Notes: generated by a model from the letters alone, not told the origin. DNA of 64,000 bases from Phaeocystidibacter sp965659415 (GCA_965659415.1 CBFHVA010000012.1:9954-73953); one strand, 5' to 3'; numbered from the stretch's first letter, positions 49,490 through 59,486 are shown. A program made the numbers and translations.

Positions 49490-51868
49490 ATGTGGACTAA
49501 GATTGCCCGCCTCATTCTACGCCGAAAAATTGAGCTACTTAGCGTTGTTGTGCTTGCCACGGCGTTTATGGCTTACAAAGCGTCTTCCGTCAAAATCTCT
49601 TATAACTTTTCGAGAATCCTCCCGGTAGATGATCCGGTAAGTCAGGATTATGACGCATTTCGCGATAACTACGGCGAAGCGGGAAATGCCATTGTTTTGG
49701 GTGTGGCTAAATCTGATTTCTGGACAACCGAAGGCTTGAAAGGATGGAAGGAACTTCACGATTCAATTTCCTCCATAGAAGGAATTGAAGGGGTGCTTTC
49801 TGTGTTGACCGCCTATAATTTGGAAGTTGACGAATCGAAGGGAGAATTTGTCCCTGTCCGAATTGTTGATGACCTCCCGGAAGATCAAACTGCAGTAGAT
49901 GATATAAAGTCCTTGTTCCGGGGCTTGCCTTTCTATCGCGGCATTCTATACGATGATGATGGCGACGTGGAGCTGATGGTTGCACGCATACGCTCCGATC
50001 AGTTGTACAATGCCAATATTATTCGAATTGTCGAAGAAGTGAAGGCCATTACTCAGCGCTATGAATCCTCGCATAACGCCACAATTCGCGTATCCGGATT
50101 ACCATATATCCGAATGGCCAACACCAAAAAAGTAAAGAGCGAGGTATACCTCTTCATCTTCCTCACTATTGCTGTTACAGCTATTATACTGTTGCTTTTC
50201 ATGAAGAGTTTCCGAGCAACAGGGGTGTCGCTAATTGTAGTTGTTTTTGGTGTTATATGGTCTTTTGGATTGATTTCGGCATTCGACTTTGAAATTTCGT
50301 TACTGAGCTCGCTCATACCTCCATTAGTCATTGTGATCGGTGTCCCGAACGCCATATTCTTGATCAATAAATACCATGCGGAGTATCGACTTCACAAAAA
50401 CAAGATACTAGCACTACAAAGGGTGATTCGCAAAATTGGCAATGTGACCTTGCTAACCAATACCACCACAGCGCTGGGCTTTGCGGCATTCATACTTACC
50501 GATAGTATCACATTGGTACAATTTGGGATAGTGGCCTCTGTGAATATTCTCGTGGTGTTCTGCTTGAGCTTAATCATCATACCCATCGTTTATACCTATC
50601 TCACTCCTCCGAAAGAAAGACACTATAGGCATCTCGATCAAAAATGGGTGATTGGCATGGTAGAGTTTCTGCAAAGAGCCGTTCAAAGCAAGCGATCGGT
50701 GATATATGGATTAACTGTTCTCATCGTTGGCTTTGGAATTTTGGGAATGTTGCATATAGAAACTACAGGAAGTCTGACTGAAGATTTTGGCGAAGATGAT
50801 CCTCTGTACCTTGACTTAAAGTTCTTGGAAGGAAAGTTTGATGGGGTGGTGCCCATGGAGATCCTCGTTGATACGCGAGAAGACAACGGAGTGGAGCGCA
50901 ATTCTTTTCTGAGGAAGATGAATCGCTTACAAGAATCTCTCGATAGTCTCCCAAATACTTCGCAGTCGTTGAGCATAGTTAACCTAGCTAAGTTTACGCG
51001 CCAAGCTTTTATGGGTGGGTATCCCGAAATGTATGCCATGCCTACGAGTGCTGAGCGCAACTGGATTGCTCAATATTTGCCTGATGGGGATGAAGACGAT
51101 GTGCTATTGGGAAGTCTGATTGATTCTACAGGAAGTCAAGCTCGAATTAGTATTCAAGTTCCTGACTTGCCCACCCCTGAAATGGAAGTCCTCGTGGCTC
51201 AAGTTCGTGAACGTGCCACTCGAATTTTTGACGTGGAAGATTACGATGTTACGCTTACAGGAGCGAGTGTAGTCTTCCTAGAAGGAACTAAGTATTTGAT
51301 CAGTAACTTGATATTGAGTTTGCTGTTGGCCATTGCCGTTATTTCGATCATCATGGCCATTTTGTTTGGGTCAGCACGTATGGTTATTATCTCCATTGTG
51401 CCCAACTTAATCCCCCTTCTCATGACTGCCGGGTTAATGGGTTTCTTGGGAATACCCTTGAAGCCGAGTACTATTCTTGTGTTTAGTATTGCCTTTGGCA
51501 TCTCGGTTGACGATACCCTTCACTTTCTCGCTAAATACAGGCAAGAGCTGAAGTCGAATGGATGGAGAATTGGTAAGGCAGTAATGGCTGCTATTCATGA
51601 AACAGGCATCAGCATGTTCTACACTTCCATGGTGCTGTTCTTTGGATTCTCGATGTTCATCGCATCAGACTTTGGTGGTACCGTTTCCTTGGGTATCTTA
51701 GTATCATTGACACTCTTCTTTGCGATGTTCGCCAATCTCCTAATCCTTCCAGCGTTCTTGATGAGCGTTGAGAAATGGATTAATGTGAAGTCGTTTACCG
51801 AAAGCATTATTGAGGTTTACGACGGATTTGACGAAGAGAGTTCTGATGAGAATAAACCCATGAACTAA
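49490..51868 (+). CDS. RND/MMPL-family membrane transporter
   Basis: 792 residues with the RND layout: TM1, ~190-residue periplasmic loop, five TM helices (LFIFLTIAVTAIILLLFM, GLISAFDFEISLLSSLIPPLVIVIGVPNAIFLI), second periplasmic loop, then six TM helices ending with the FGISVDDTLHFLAKYR motif (SVDD, proton relay) at about 663-678. Two MMPL/patched-like halves and sterol-sensing-like motifs; no adjacent MFP or TolC. Similar Bacteroidota proteins are proposed to move lipids, hopanoids or carotenoids; the substrate is unknown. Five bases before rfbA. Confidence 0.88.
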   Translation: MWTKIARLILRRKIELLSVVVLATAFMAYKASSVKISYNFSRILPVDDPVSQDYDAFRDNYGEAGNAIVLGVAKSDFWTTEGLKGWKELHDSISSIEGIEGVLSVLTAYNLEVDESKGEFVPVRIVDDLPEDQTAVDDIKSLFRGLPFYRGILYDDDGDVELMVARIRSDQLYNANIIRIVEEVKAITQRYESSHNATIRVSGLPYIRMANTKKVKSEVYLFIFLTIAVTAIILLLFMKSFRATGVSLIVVVFGVIWSFGLISAFDFEISLLSSLIPPLVIVIGVPNAIFLINKYHAEYRLHKNKILALQRVIRKIGNVTLLTNTTTALGFAAFILTDSITLVQFGIVASVNILVVFCLSLIIIPIVYTYLTPPKERHYRHLDQKWVIGMVEFLQRAVQSKRSVIYGLTVLIVGFGILGMLHIETTGSLTEDFGEDDPLYLDLKFLEGKFDGVVPMEILVDTREDNGVERNSFLRKMNRLQESLDSLPNTSQSLSIVNLAKFTRQAFMGGYPEMYAMPTSAERNWIAQYLPDGDEDDVLLGSLIDSTGSQARISIQVPDLPTPEMEVLVAQVRERATRIFDVEDYDVTLTGASVVFLEGTKYLISNLILSLLLAIAVISIIMAILFGSARMVIISIVPNLIPLLMTAGLMGFLGIPLKPSTILVFSIAFGISVDDTLHFLAKYRQELKSNGWRIGKAVMAAIHETGISMFYTSMVLFFGFSMFIASDFGGTVSLGILVSLTLFFAMFANLLILPAFLMSVEKWINVKSFTESIIEVYDGFDEESSDENKPMN

Positions 51869-51873
51869 CCACC

Positions 51874-52734
51874 ATGAAAGGAATCATCTTAGCCGGAGGA
51901 TCAGGAACACGTCTTCATCCTTTGACGCTAGCCGTCAGCAAGCAACTAATGCCCGTTTACGACAAGCCCATGATTTATTATCCGCTCAGCACCTTAATGA
52001 AGGCGGGCATCAAGGATATCCTAATCATTACTACGCCCCATGATATGCCTCTGTTTAAGAAGCTCTTGGGTGATGGGTCGAGGGTAGGGTGTCGTTTTGA
52101 ATACACGATACAGGAAGTTCCCAATGGCTTGGCTCAGGCCTTTGTCCTCGGCGAGGAGTTTATCGGAAATGATGATGTGGCCCTAATCTTGGGGGATAAC
52201 ATTTTCTATGGAACGCAAATGGGAGCCTTACTTCAAAGCTCTGCGAATCCGGAAGGAGGCGTGGTGTTTGCTTATCGGGTGAGCGATCCAGAAAGATATG
52301 GTGTGGTGGAGTTTGATGATGAATACAATGCGCTATCCATCGAGGAGAAACCTGAAAAGCCTAAATCGGACTATGCGGTTCCAGGGCTCTATTTTTACAA
52401 TAGCGATGTGGTTGATATTGCCAAGAATCTCAAGCCTTCAGCTCGCGGAGAGTACGAGATTACCGATGTGAATAAGGAATACCTCAAACGAGGAAATTTG
52501 AAAGTGGGCATTCTCGATAGAGGTACAGCTTGGCTGGATACCGGTACCTTTCACTCGCTTAATCAAGCCGCACAATTTGTTCAGGTGATTGAACATAGGC
52601 AAGGTTTAAAGGTTGGATGTATTGAAGAAGTGGCCTATGAAATGGGCTTCATCAATGATGATCAGCTACGCGAAATTGCACAACCCTTACTTAAAAGTGG
52701 TTACGGTGAGTACCTTCTGAAACTCATCGATTAA
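51874..52734 (+). CDS. rfbA: Glucose-1-phosphate thymidylyltransferase
   Basis: 286 residues. The signature GGSGTRLHPLTLAVSKQLMPVYDKPMIYYPLSTLM contains the dTTP loop; GDNIFYG and LIEEKPEKPKSDYAVPGLYFY follow. Makes dTDP-glucose for deoxysugar (dTDP-rhamnose) synthesis. rfbB, rfbC and rfbD are not here, so the rest of the pathway must be elsewhere. In a tight series with the RND gene (5 bases) and the prenyl synthase (1 base). Confidence 0.95.
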   Translation: MKGIILAGGSGTRLHPLTLAVSKQLMPVYDKPMIYYPLSTLMKAGIKDILIITTPHDMPLFKKLLGDGSRVGCRFEYTIQEVPNGLAQAFVLGEEFIGNDDVALILGDNIFYGTQMGALLQSSANPEGGVVFAYRVSDPERYGVVEFDDEYNALSIEEKPEKPKSDYAVPGLYFYNSDVVDIAKNLKPSARGEYEITDVNKEYLKRGNLKVGILDRGTAWLDTGTFHSLNQAAQFVQVIEHRQGLKVGCIEEVAYEMGFINDDQLREIAQPLLKSGYGEYLLKLID

Positions 52735-52735
52735 C

Positions 52736-53707
52736 ATGAGAAACATACAAGAACTCCAGCAGTATTTTTTGCAAGAGCTGGAAGCTAGAAGCTTTGGGAC
52801 CCATCCTAAGGATTTATACGATTCGTTTCACTATATCTTATCTCTCGGCGGAAAGCGCTTGCGTCCAGTGTTAACACTGTTAGCATGTGAGTCGTTTGGA
52901 ACGGAGGCTGAAAAGGCTCTAGACCCAGCTATGGGGATTGAGCTCTTCCACAATTTCAGTCTCATTCACGACGATATCATGGATGAAGCTCCAATCCGAA
53001 GGGGTAAGCCAACGGTTCATGAAAAGTGGAATTTGAATGTGGGAATTCTCTCCGGAGATGTGATGCTCGTGGAAGCTTACAAATGTGTTGCCAACGTAGA
53101 AGACGACATATTGCGTCAGGTTCATTCCATTTTTTCTAAAGCCGCAGTGGAAGTATGTGAGGGGCAACAGAACGATATGGATTTTGAAGTGCGTATGGAC
53201 GTGACAGAGGACGAGTACATTCGCATGATTCAATACAAGACCTCTGTTTTGCTTGGCGCGGCGTTGCAGATTGGAGCCTTAATAGGAGGAGCGGACGAAG
53301 TAGGTGCGAAAAGTGCATATAATTTCGGACTCAACCTGGGTACGGCTTTTCAAATCAAAGATGATATACTGGATGCTTTTGGCGACCCTGAGAAGTTTGG
53401 CAAAAAAGTAGGCGGAGATATTATCGCCAATAAAAAGACAATCTTGTTGCTTCATGCTTTGAGTCACGCAAAAGGTGAGGACTATGACGAGCTAAGCGAT
53501 TGGTTGAATAAAGATGCGGTTCCTGCGGAAAAAGTAGAAGCGGTCAAGTCACTTTATGAACGCGTAGGCTCTGTTCGCTATGCTGAACAACGCATGGAAG
53601 CCTATTACCGAATGGCATTGAGCGCCCTGAATGAATGTGCTGCACATGGAGCTCAAGTCGATGAACTGCGATCCTTTGCAGAATACCTTTACCATCGGGA
53701 TCACTAA
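52736..53707 (+). CDS. Polyprenyl synthetase (trans-isoprenyl diphosphate synthase)
   Basis: 323 residues. First Asp-rich motif LIHDDIMDEAPIRRGKPTVH, second QIKDDILDAFGD, with GGKRLRP and the KKTILLLHAL segment. Chain-length region upstream of the first motif (MGIELFHNFSLIH) lacks two bulky aromatics, which favours geranylgeranyl or longer products. Supplies isoprenoid diphosphates for quinones, carotenoids or undecaprenol. Co-transcribed with rfbA. Confidence 0.92.
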   Translation: MRNIQELQQYFLQELEARSFGTHPKDLYDSFHYILSLGGKRLRPVLTLLACESFGTEAEKALDPAMGIELFHNFSLIHDDIMDEAPIRRGKPTVHEKWNLNVGILSGDVMLVEAYKCVANVEDDILRQVHSIFSKAAVEVCEGQQNDMDFEVRMDVTEDEYIRMIQYKTSVLLGAALQIGALIGGADEVGAKSAYNFGLNLGTAFQIKDDILDAFGDPEKFGKKVGGDIIANKKTILLLHALSHAKGEDYDELSDWLNKDAVPAEKVEAVKSLYERVGSVRYAEQRMEAYYRMALSALNECAAHGAQVDELRSFAEYLYHRDH

Positions 53708-53738
53708 TTGAGAATTACAGGTTTTGTACATTCAGGTC

Positions 53739-54329
53739 ATGCGTACGTGTATGGTCATCCTATTCCTGATGTGCTCTATCATTGGGCGCGCTCAAAATGA
53801 CAGCCTGGGTCCAGCTCCCAAGGCCTGGGTGAGTTTGAGAATTCACCCTGTACGTTTCTTGTATGGTTTGAACGGAGGGATTGATTTCCGACTCACCGAT
53901 CACAGTGCGATAGGTGTTACTTACGTAAACCATCTGAGAGATTTTCTTTCTCCGCTCAACACCAATGAGCTTGAGCTCACCGTGGGAAACGGGCATTCAT
54001 TCTTTGCTCAGCTCTATTTGGAAAGGGCTCAAGTTGTTTTTCATGGTCCGCGTATCGGTCTCAAAACCATCACATTCCCCACTACACAATACATCGATTC
54101 GGATTCAGGGGATCCATACTTCTTATGGCGTGATCAGTTAAACTATTACGGTTCGTATAGTTTCGGATTGCGCAGAGTAGATCAAGGCTTCTATGTGATG
54201 TCGTGCGTAACGGCAGGAGTCGTTTTTATGCAAGTAAATGAGTGGGATTCAAGGGTCGGGGAATCGCAATTTGCGGATGTGATTTACCCGCACCTCATGA
54301 TGGAAGTAGGATTGGGATGGAGTTTTTAG
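53739..54329 (+). CDS. Exported protein of unknown function, beta-barrel-like
   Basis: 196 residues from ATG 53739 (MRTCMVILFLMCSIIGRAQ), a clean signal peptide; a TTG 15 bases upstream is in frame. The mature sequence alternates strands (GLNGGIDFRLTDHSAIGVTYV, FFAQLYLERAQVVFHGPRIGLKTI, YGSYSFGLRRVDQGFYVMS) and ends MMEVGLGWSF. I infer a small outer-membrane barrel. Its stop overlaps the next gene by 13 bases. Confidence 0.6.
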   Translation: MRTCMVILFLMCSIIGRAQNDSLGPAPKAWVSLRIHPVRFLYGLNGGIDFRLTDHSAIGVTYVNHLRDFLSPLNTNELELTVGNGHSFFAQLYLERAQVVFHGPRIGLKTITFPTTQYIDSDSGDPYFLWRDQLNYYGSYSFGLRRVDQGFYVMSCVTAGVVFMQVNEWDSRVGESQFADVIYPHLMMEVGLGWSF

Positions 54330-54685
54330 GAGCGCTTGTTGAGCGTGATGATGCAGTTTATTTCGACGATTCCAGCTTCGTCCGAGACTGGGTGCTTCAA
54401 ATGGAAAAGGATTTGACCGTATCATTTGATGTCCCTTCCCCTACCAAAGCGGACATTCAGGAGGTACTGGATAAATTACAAGCTCATTTGAAAACTCGGT
54501 TTGCGCATTCTGAATCAGCTTTACCCCAACTTTTGTATCGAATAGATATCAGCGAAAAGGTGCTTCAAAGGGAAATGAAGAGTTCCCGTTGGAATTCCTG
54601 GCATGAGCTACTCGCTCATCAAATCGCCGCGCGTGAAGCAACAAAGGTCATTTTCCGCAGAAAATTTAGTTCGGGTAAAATTTAG
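54317..54685 (+). CDS. Small conserved protein of unknown function
   Basis: 122 residues from ATG 54317 (MEFLGALVERDDAVYFDDSSF), overlapping the previous stop by 13 bases; an ATG at 54242 lies deeper inside that gene and is less likely. Mostly helical and charged: YRIDISEKVLQREMKSSRWNSWHELLAHQIAAREATKVIFRRKFSSGKI. No signal peptide and no motif that I recognise. The overlap implies translational coupling. Confidence 0.6.
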   Translation: MEFLGALVERDDAVYFDDSSFVRDWVLQMEKDLTVSFDVPSPTKADIQEVLDKLQAHLKTRFAHSESALPQLLYRIDISEKVLQREMKSSRWNSWHELLAHQIAAREATKVIFRRKFSSGKI

Positions 54686-54707
54686 GATCAGAAGGCTAGC
54701 TAACACC

Positions 54708-55328
54708 TTAGAACATGAAGCTCACTCGGATGGTCCACGGACTACCTTGATTTAAGCTTCGATTAGGATCGTGCAATACATCATACAAAGCCATAAAGTA
54801 AACAGCGCCACCACCTTGACCTATGCGCTGAACAAATGCTCCACCCAAACGAAGGGCGCTCACCCATTCCTTATTTACTTCGTTGAGAAAGGGATCATAT
54901 ACGTCAAAATTCAGCGCTTCGTATTCGCCATGAACAGCCAGGGGTAGGCCAATGGGGAGGTTGTAGGTGCTAAAAATATTGGCGCCCCAAACAGTGAAAT
55001 CTGTAGAAGGAGAGCCGGGATAATAGTAGTTCTCACTCACTCCAAAGTAAATGTAGTTTACCCCAACCCCAGAAACTAAATCTTCTGTAACTCGGTAGCC
55101 AATACGCGGAGAAATTTCAACGATGGTTACGGTTCCGAATGCGAGTTGTAGGTTGCCGCCGTAGAGCAGCCGCTGTCCGAAACTTTGTTGACTTAAATCG
55201 GTTGATGAAGTATTGGTTTGAGAATTCGAACCCTGACTGTTCGAACTTGGTGTGTTTAGAGGTTCATATTGCCCCCACATAGCAAGGGTTCCAAACACGA
55301 GTAAAAATGAATAAACAATCCGCTTCAT
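54708..55328 (-). CDS. Exported outer-membrane protein of unknown function
   Basis: 206 residues from ATG 55328 (MKRIVYSFLLVFGTLAMWGQ); an ATG two codons upstream is in frame. A Ser/Asn/Gln-rich low-complexity linker (residues about 25-45) is followed by a beta-barrel-like part: FGTVTIVEISPRIGYRV, GVGVNYIYFGV, VHGEYEALNF, ending WTIRVSFMF. This C-terminal pattern recurs in Bacteroidota porin-like small barrels. Function unknown. Divergent from sucA. Confidence 0.65.
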   Translation of the reverse strand: MKRIVYSFLLVFGTLAMWGQYEPLNTPSSNSQGSNSQTNTSSTDLSQQSFGQRLLYGGNLQLAFGTVTIVEISPRIGYRVTEDLVSGVGVNYIYFGVSENYYYPGSPSTDFTVWGANIFSTYNLPIGLPLAVHGEYEALNFDVYDPFLNEVNKEWVSALRLGGAFVQRIGQGGGAVYFMALYDVLHDPNRSLNQGSPWTIRVSFMF

Positions 55329-55379
55329 AAGCAATCAATATCAACGAAATTAAGCGTTTAAAGTGACAACGTTTAAAGG

Positions 55380-55407
55380 TTGGTGCAAATTATTTATTGT
55401 AATTTTG
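55380..55407 (+). promoter_or_regulatory. Promoter of sucAB
   Basis: TAATTTTG at 55400-55407 and TTG at 55380-55382, 17 bases apart; ATG at 55433 follows 25 bases later. Confidence 0.6.
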
Positions 55408-55432
55408 GCGGAAATTTTTGCAGAGAATTCCC

Positions 55433-58162
55433 ATGGATAGATTCTCCTTCTTAGGTAGTGTACATATTGGTTTTATTGACGACTTGTACGATAAGTACCT
55501 GAAGGATCCCGATTCAATTGAACCGAGCTGGAGAGCCTTTTTTCAAGGTTACGACTTCTCCAAGGAGATGTACGGTGACGATCCGGTTGATTCCGTTGAT
55601 CAACAAACGCTAGATAATGTTCGCAGAGAGTTTCTTGTACTCGACCTGATTCACGGGTATCGTACGAGGGGTCACCTTTTTACAGAAACCAATCCGGTTA
55701 GAGCTCGCCGTAAGTACGAGCCTACCCTCGCAATTGAGAACTTCGGATTAAGCGAAGAAGATCTCGATTCAGAGTTTATGGCCGCCACGGAAGTGGGTTT
55801 AGAAGGTCCGGCCACACTGCGCACTATCGTTCAGCATTTGGGGAATATGTACTGCCGCTCCATTGGTGTTGAGTACATGTATATCCGTCAGCCTAAGGTT
55901 ACGGATTGGATTAAGAGGTGGCTACATCAAAATGAAAACTCTACGCCTTTCAGTGAGGAGCAAAAGATGCGGATTCTCCACAAACTCAACGAGGCCGTTT
56001 CATTCGAAGCATTCTTGAATACCAAGTTTGTAGGTCAGAAGCGATTTTCCATTGAAGGTGCCGAATCCTTAATTCCAGCGTTGGATTTTGCGGTAGAATA
56101 TGCAGCAGAACTTGGCGTAGAAGAGTTCGTGATGGGAATGGCCCACCGCGGACGATTGAACGTTCTTTCGAACATTTTTGGAAAACCTAGAAAGCAAATC
56201 TTTTCTGAGTTTGAGGGAAAGGCATTTGTTGAAGATGAATTTGATGGCGATGTAAAATACCACTTGGGCTATTCGACCAAAAGTCATCATCAAGGTCACG
56301 ATGTAAAGCTCAACCTTTCGCCGAACCCTTCTCACCTCGAGGCGGTTGATCCGGTAGTTGAGGGGATTGCTCGTGCTAAAATCAACAACGATTACGGTGG
56401 CGATCGCTCCAAGGTTATGCCAATCCTCATACATGGTGACGCAGCTGTGGCTGCTCAAGGCGTGGTGTATGAAGTCATTCAAATGGAAACATTAGAAGGC
56501 TATGCCACTGGAGGTACCCTGCACATTGTGATTAATAACCAGGTTGGTTTTACGACCAACTATCGAGATGCGCGAAGTAGTACGTATTGCACCGATATAG
56601 CAAAGGTTATTCTAGCCCCAGTGTTGCACGTAAACGGCGATGACCCGGAGGCTCTAGTTCACGCCATTCGCTTTGCTACGTCTTATCGTCAGCAGTTCCA
56701 CAAGGATGTATTTATCGATTTGTTGTGCTACCGAAAGTACGGGCACAACGAAGGAGATGAACCGCGTTTTACGCAACCTTTATTGTATAAAGCCATTTCA
56801 AAGCATCCCAATCCTCGGGAAATCTATAGCAAGAAGTTGATGGAGAGTAATGCGCTTTCCAAAGATCAAATGAAGGCTATGGAGGCTGAGTTCAAAGAAA
56901 TGCTCGAAGAGGATTTCGATGAATCGAAGAAGATAGAGCGCAATTACATCACGCCATTCATGGAAGATGAGTGGAGTGATTATCGATCGGCAACGGTCGA
57001 GGATCTCGAAGTTTCGCCTGAAACGGGAATGAAGATCGCCGAGCTCAAGGAGATTGCAGCAACGATAACCACCCTCCCAGAGAATCTCAAGTTTATCAAG
57101 AAGATTACTCGACTTTTCAAGGATCGCAATGACCAAGTTTTTGATCGCAATGCGTTGGATTGGGGCATGGGTGAATTGATGGCTTACGGCAGCCTGATCA
57201 AAGAAGGCTTCAATGTCCGTATTTCTGGTGAAGATGTTGAACGAGGAACTTTTAGTCACCGCCATGCCATCGTGATGGTAGAGGACAGTGAGCAAAAAGT
57301 TTGTCGCCTCAACGAAATTCCAGGTAGAGAAGGGCGATTTGCGATTTATAACTCCCTCCTTTCGGAGTACGCCGTACTTGGCTTCGACTATGGTTACGCC
57401 ATGGCAAGTCCAAAAACACTGACTATCTGGGAAGCACAATTTGGTGATTTTGCCAATGGCGCTCAGATCATCATCGATCAGTTTCTCTCTGCAGCCGAAG
57501 ACAAATGGAAGGTTCAAAATGGTCTGGTACTTCTCTTGCCTCATGGTTACGAAGGACAAGGAGCGGAGCATTCCAGCGCGCGTTTAGAGCGTTTCCTCCA
57601 ACTTTGTGCTCAGGATAATATGCAGGTAGTCAATATCACCACACCGGCTAACTTCTTCCATGCATTGCGCCGTCAAATGCATCGTCCATTTAGAAAGCCA
57701 CTTGTGGTAATGAGCCCTAAGAGCTTGCTACGTCATCCTAAGGCCGTATCTCCATTGAATGAAATGGCAGAGGGTACATTCCAAGAGGTTATTGAAGATA
57801 TTGCGGTAGATCCAAAGAAGGTAGAAAAGGTGGTCTTCTGCTCCGGCAAGTTGTACTATGACCTGTTGAAGGAGCGCGAAGAACGCAACGACGATACGAC
57901 GGCTTTGATTCGTTTGGAACAGTTGTATCCACTGCCCGAGAAGCAAATCAATGAGGTGTTAGGCAGGCTGCCAAACGCCAGTAAAAAGATATGGGCTCAA
58001 GAGGAGCCGGCCAATATGGGAGCATGGACATTTATCCTATGGCAGTTCCCTGTGCGACTTGAATTGTGCTCTCCAGCGGCGAGCGCATCACCAGCGGCTG
58101 GTTCATCTAAGGTGGCTTTAGCCCGACATAGAGAAATTGTAGAATCCGTTTTCAACGCATAA
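55433..58162 (+). CDS. sucA: 2-Oxoglutarate dehydrogenase E1 component
   Basis: 909 residues from ATG 55433 (MDRFSFLGS); an in-frame TTG at 55418 is less likely. N-terminal E1 motif YDKYLKDPDSIEPSWRAFFQGY, thiamine diphosphate core EEFVMGMAHRGRLNVL, GDAAVAAQGVVYE, GTLHIVINNQVGFTT, RKYGHNEGDEP, and C-terminal QDNMQVVNITTPANFFH, KSLLRHP. Decarboxylates 2-oxoglutarate and transfers the succinyl group to the E2 lipoyl. 22 bases before sucB. Confidence 0.95.
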   Translation: MDRFSFLGSVHIGFIDDLYDKYLKDPDSIEPSWRAFFQGYDFSKEMYGDDPVDSVDQQTLDNVRREFLVLDLIHGYRTRGHLFTETNPVRARRKYEPTLAIENFGLSEEDLDSEFMAATEVGLEGPATLRTIVQHLGNMYCRSIGVEYMYIRQPKVTDWIKRWLHQNENSTPFSEEQKMRILHKLNEAVSFEAFLNTKFVGQKRFSIEGAESLIPALDFAVEYAAELGVEEFVMGMAHRGRLNVLSNIFGKPRKQIFSEFEGKAFVEDEFDGDVKYHLGYSTKSHHQGHDVKLNLSPNPSHLEAVDPVVEGIARAKINNDYGGDRSKVMPILIHGDAAVAAQGVVYEVIQMETLEGYATGGTLHIVINNQVGFTTNYRDARSSTYCTDIAKVILAPVLHVNGDDPEALVHAIRFATSYRQQFHKDVFIDLLCYRKYGHNEGDEPRFTQPLLYKAISKHPNPREIYSKKLMESNALSKDQMKAMEAEFKEMLEEDFDESKKIERNYITPFMEDEWSDYRSATVEDLEVSPETGMKIAELKEIAATITTLPENLKFIKKITRLFKDRNDQVFDRNALDWGMGELMAYGSLIKEGFNVRISGEDVERGTFSHRHAIVMVEDSEQKVCRLNEIPGREGRFAIYNSLLSEYAVLGFDYGYAMASPKTLTIWEAQFGDFANGAQIIIDQFLSAAEDKWKVQNGLVLLLPHGYEGQGAEHSSARLERFLQLCAQDNMQVVNITTPANFFHALRRQMHRPFRKPLVVMSPKSLLRHPKAVSPLNEMAEGTFQEVIEDIAVDPKKVEKVVFCSGKLYYDLLKEREERNDDTTALIRLEQLYPLPEKQINEVLGRLPNASKKIWAQEEPANMGAWTFILWQFPVRLELCSPAASASPAAGSSKVALARHREIVESVFNA

Positions 58163-58184
58163 AGACTCGTAAAGTCAAATTAAG

Positions 58185-59399
58185 ATGATTGTAGAATTAA
58201 AAGTTCCTTCTCCTGGAGAATCCATCACTGAGGTAGAAATCGCGGAATGGTTGGTTAGTACCGGTGATTATGTAGAGAAGGACCAAGAGATTGCCGAGGT
58301 AGATTCTGATAAAGCTACACTAGCCCTTCCTTCAGAGGAGAGTGGTGTGATTGAGCTTCTCGTTGAAGACGGCGCTGTGGTTGAAGTGGGACAAGTAATT
58401 GCTCGCGTAGACACGAGTGCGGCAGCTCCAGAAGGAGGCGCTCCTAAAAAAGAAGAAAAGACAGAAGAGAAGGCGGAAGCGGCTCCTAATCCGGGTCCGA
58501 CCGAAGCTGAACCCAAGACCTATGCTACAGGCACGCCTTCACCAGCGGCCAAGAAAATCCTCGATGAGAAGGGTATCGACCCAGCTCAAGTTAAGGGCTC
58601 AGGCAAAGACGGACGTATCACTAAGGAAGATGCTGTTCAGGCAGAAGCTTCTATGGGTACTCCAGGAACCGGAAATCGCGGTTCTGAGCGCAAGCGAATG
58701 AGTGCCCTGCGCAGAAAGTTGGCACAACGACTCGTGAGTGTGAAGAACGAAACGGCTATGCTTACTACTTTCAACGAAGTGGATATGAAGCCGATTTTCG
58801 ATCTGCGAAATGAGTATAAGGAGGCTTTTAAGGAGAAGTACGGAGTGAGCCTTGGGTTCATGAGCTTCTTCACTTTGGCTACTGTTTACGCCTTGAAAGA
58901 ATTCCCTCAGGTGAACAGTATGATTGACGGCAATGAGCTGGTAACCTTCGATTACAAGGATATTTCCATTGCTGTATCTGGCCCTAAAGGATTGATGGTT
59001 CCAGTTATCAGAAATGCTGAGAATTTGAGCTTCCACGGTGTTGAACAAGAAGTAAAGCGATTGGCACTTCGCGTTCGCGACGGTGAGATTACGGTTGACG
59101 AAATGACTGGGGGTACCTTTACCATTACCAATGGAGGTGTTTTTGGTTCTATGCTGTCTACCCCAATCATTAACCCTCCTCAAAGCGCCATCTTGGGAAT
59201 GCACAATATTGTTGAGCGCCCAGTGGCTATCGATGGTAAAGTTGAAATTCGTCCAATTATGTATGTGGCATTGAGCTATGATCACCGTGTAATTGATGGA
59301 CGTGAATCTGTAGGCTGCCTCGTTAAGATTAAAGAAGCTTTGGAGAATCCATCAGAGATTTTGATGGGGGGTAATCCGAAGAAAGCACTTGGGTTGTAA
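58185..59399 (+). CDS. sucB: Dihydrolipoyllysine-residue succinyltransferase (E2 of 2-oxoglutarate dehydrogenase)
   Basis: 404 residues. Lipoyl domain (1-78) with lipoylated Lys43 in EVDSDKATLALPS; an Ala/Pro/Glu-rich linker (80-115); peripheral-subunit-binding domain (ATGTPSPAAKKILDEKG ... KDGRITKEDAV, about 116-152); catalytic domain (about 170-404) with the HxxxD motif YDHRVIDGRES. One lipoyl domain only, as usual for SucB. Forms succinyl-CoA. sucAB operon; the E3 gene lpd is elsewhere. Confidence 0.95.
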   Translation: MIVELKVPSPGESITEVEIAEWLVSTGDYVEKDQEIAEVDSDKATLALPSEESGVIELLVEDGAVVEVGQVIARVDTSAAAPEGGAPKKEEKTEEKAEAAPNPGPTEAEPKTYATGTPSPAAKKILDEKGIDPAQVKGSGKDGRITKEDAVQAEASMGTPGTGNRGSERKRMSALRRKLAQRLVSVKNETAMLTTFNEVDMKPIFDLRNEYKEAFKEKYGVSLGFMSFFTLATVYALKEFPQVNSMIDGNELVTFDYKDISIAVSGPKGLMVPVIRNAENLSFHGVEQEVKRLALRVRDGEITVDEMTGGTFTITNGGVFGSMLSTPIINPPQSAILGMHNIVERPVAIDGKVEIRPIMYVALSYDHRVIDGRESVGCLVKIKEALENPSEILMGGNPKKALGL

Positions 59400-59419
59400 A
59401 GAATTCGAGTGAAGCGAAT

Positions 59420-59446
59420 AAGGCCCCGCATTAGCGGGGTTTTTTT
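59420..59446 (+). terminator. Rho-independent terminator of sucAB
   Basis: Stem CCCCGC (59424-59429) / GCGGGG (59434-59439), loop ATTA, followed by seven T. Confidence 0.85.
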
Positions 59447-59486
59447 ATGCCAAGAATTGTGTACATTCCTTCCTGTTCACACCACT

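Noticed and set aside
56069..57571. Minus-strand frames of 137 and 257 codons opposite sucA
   Set aside because: Antisense to a highly conserved enzyme; no signal peptide, motif or promoter supports them.
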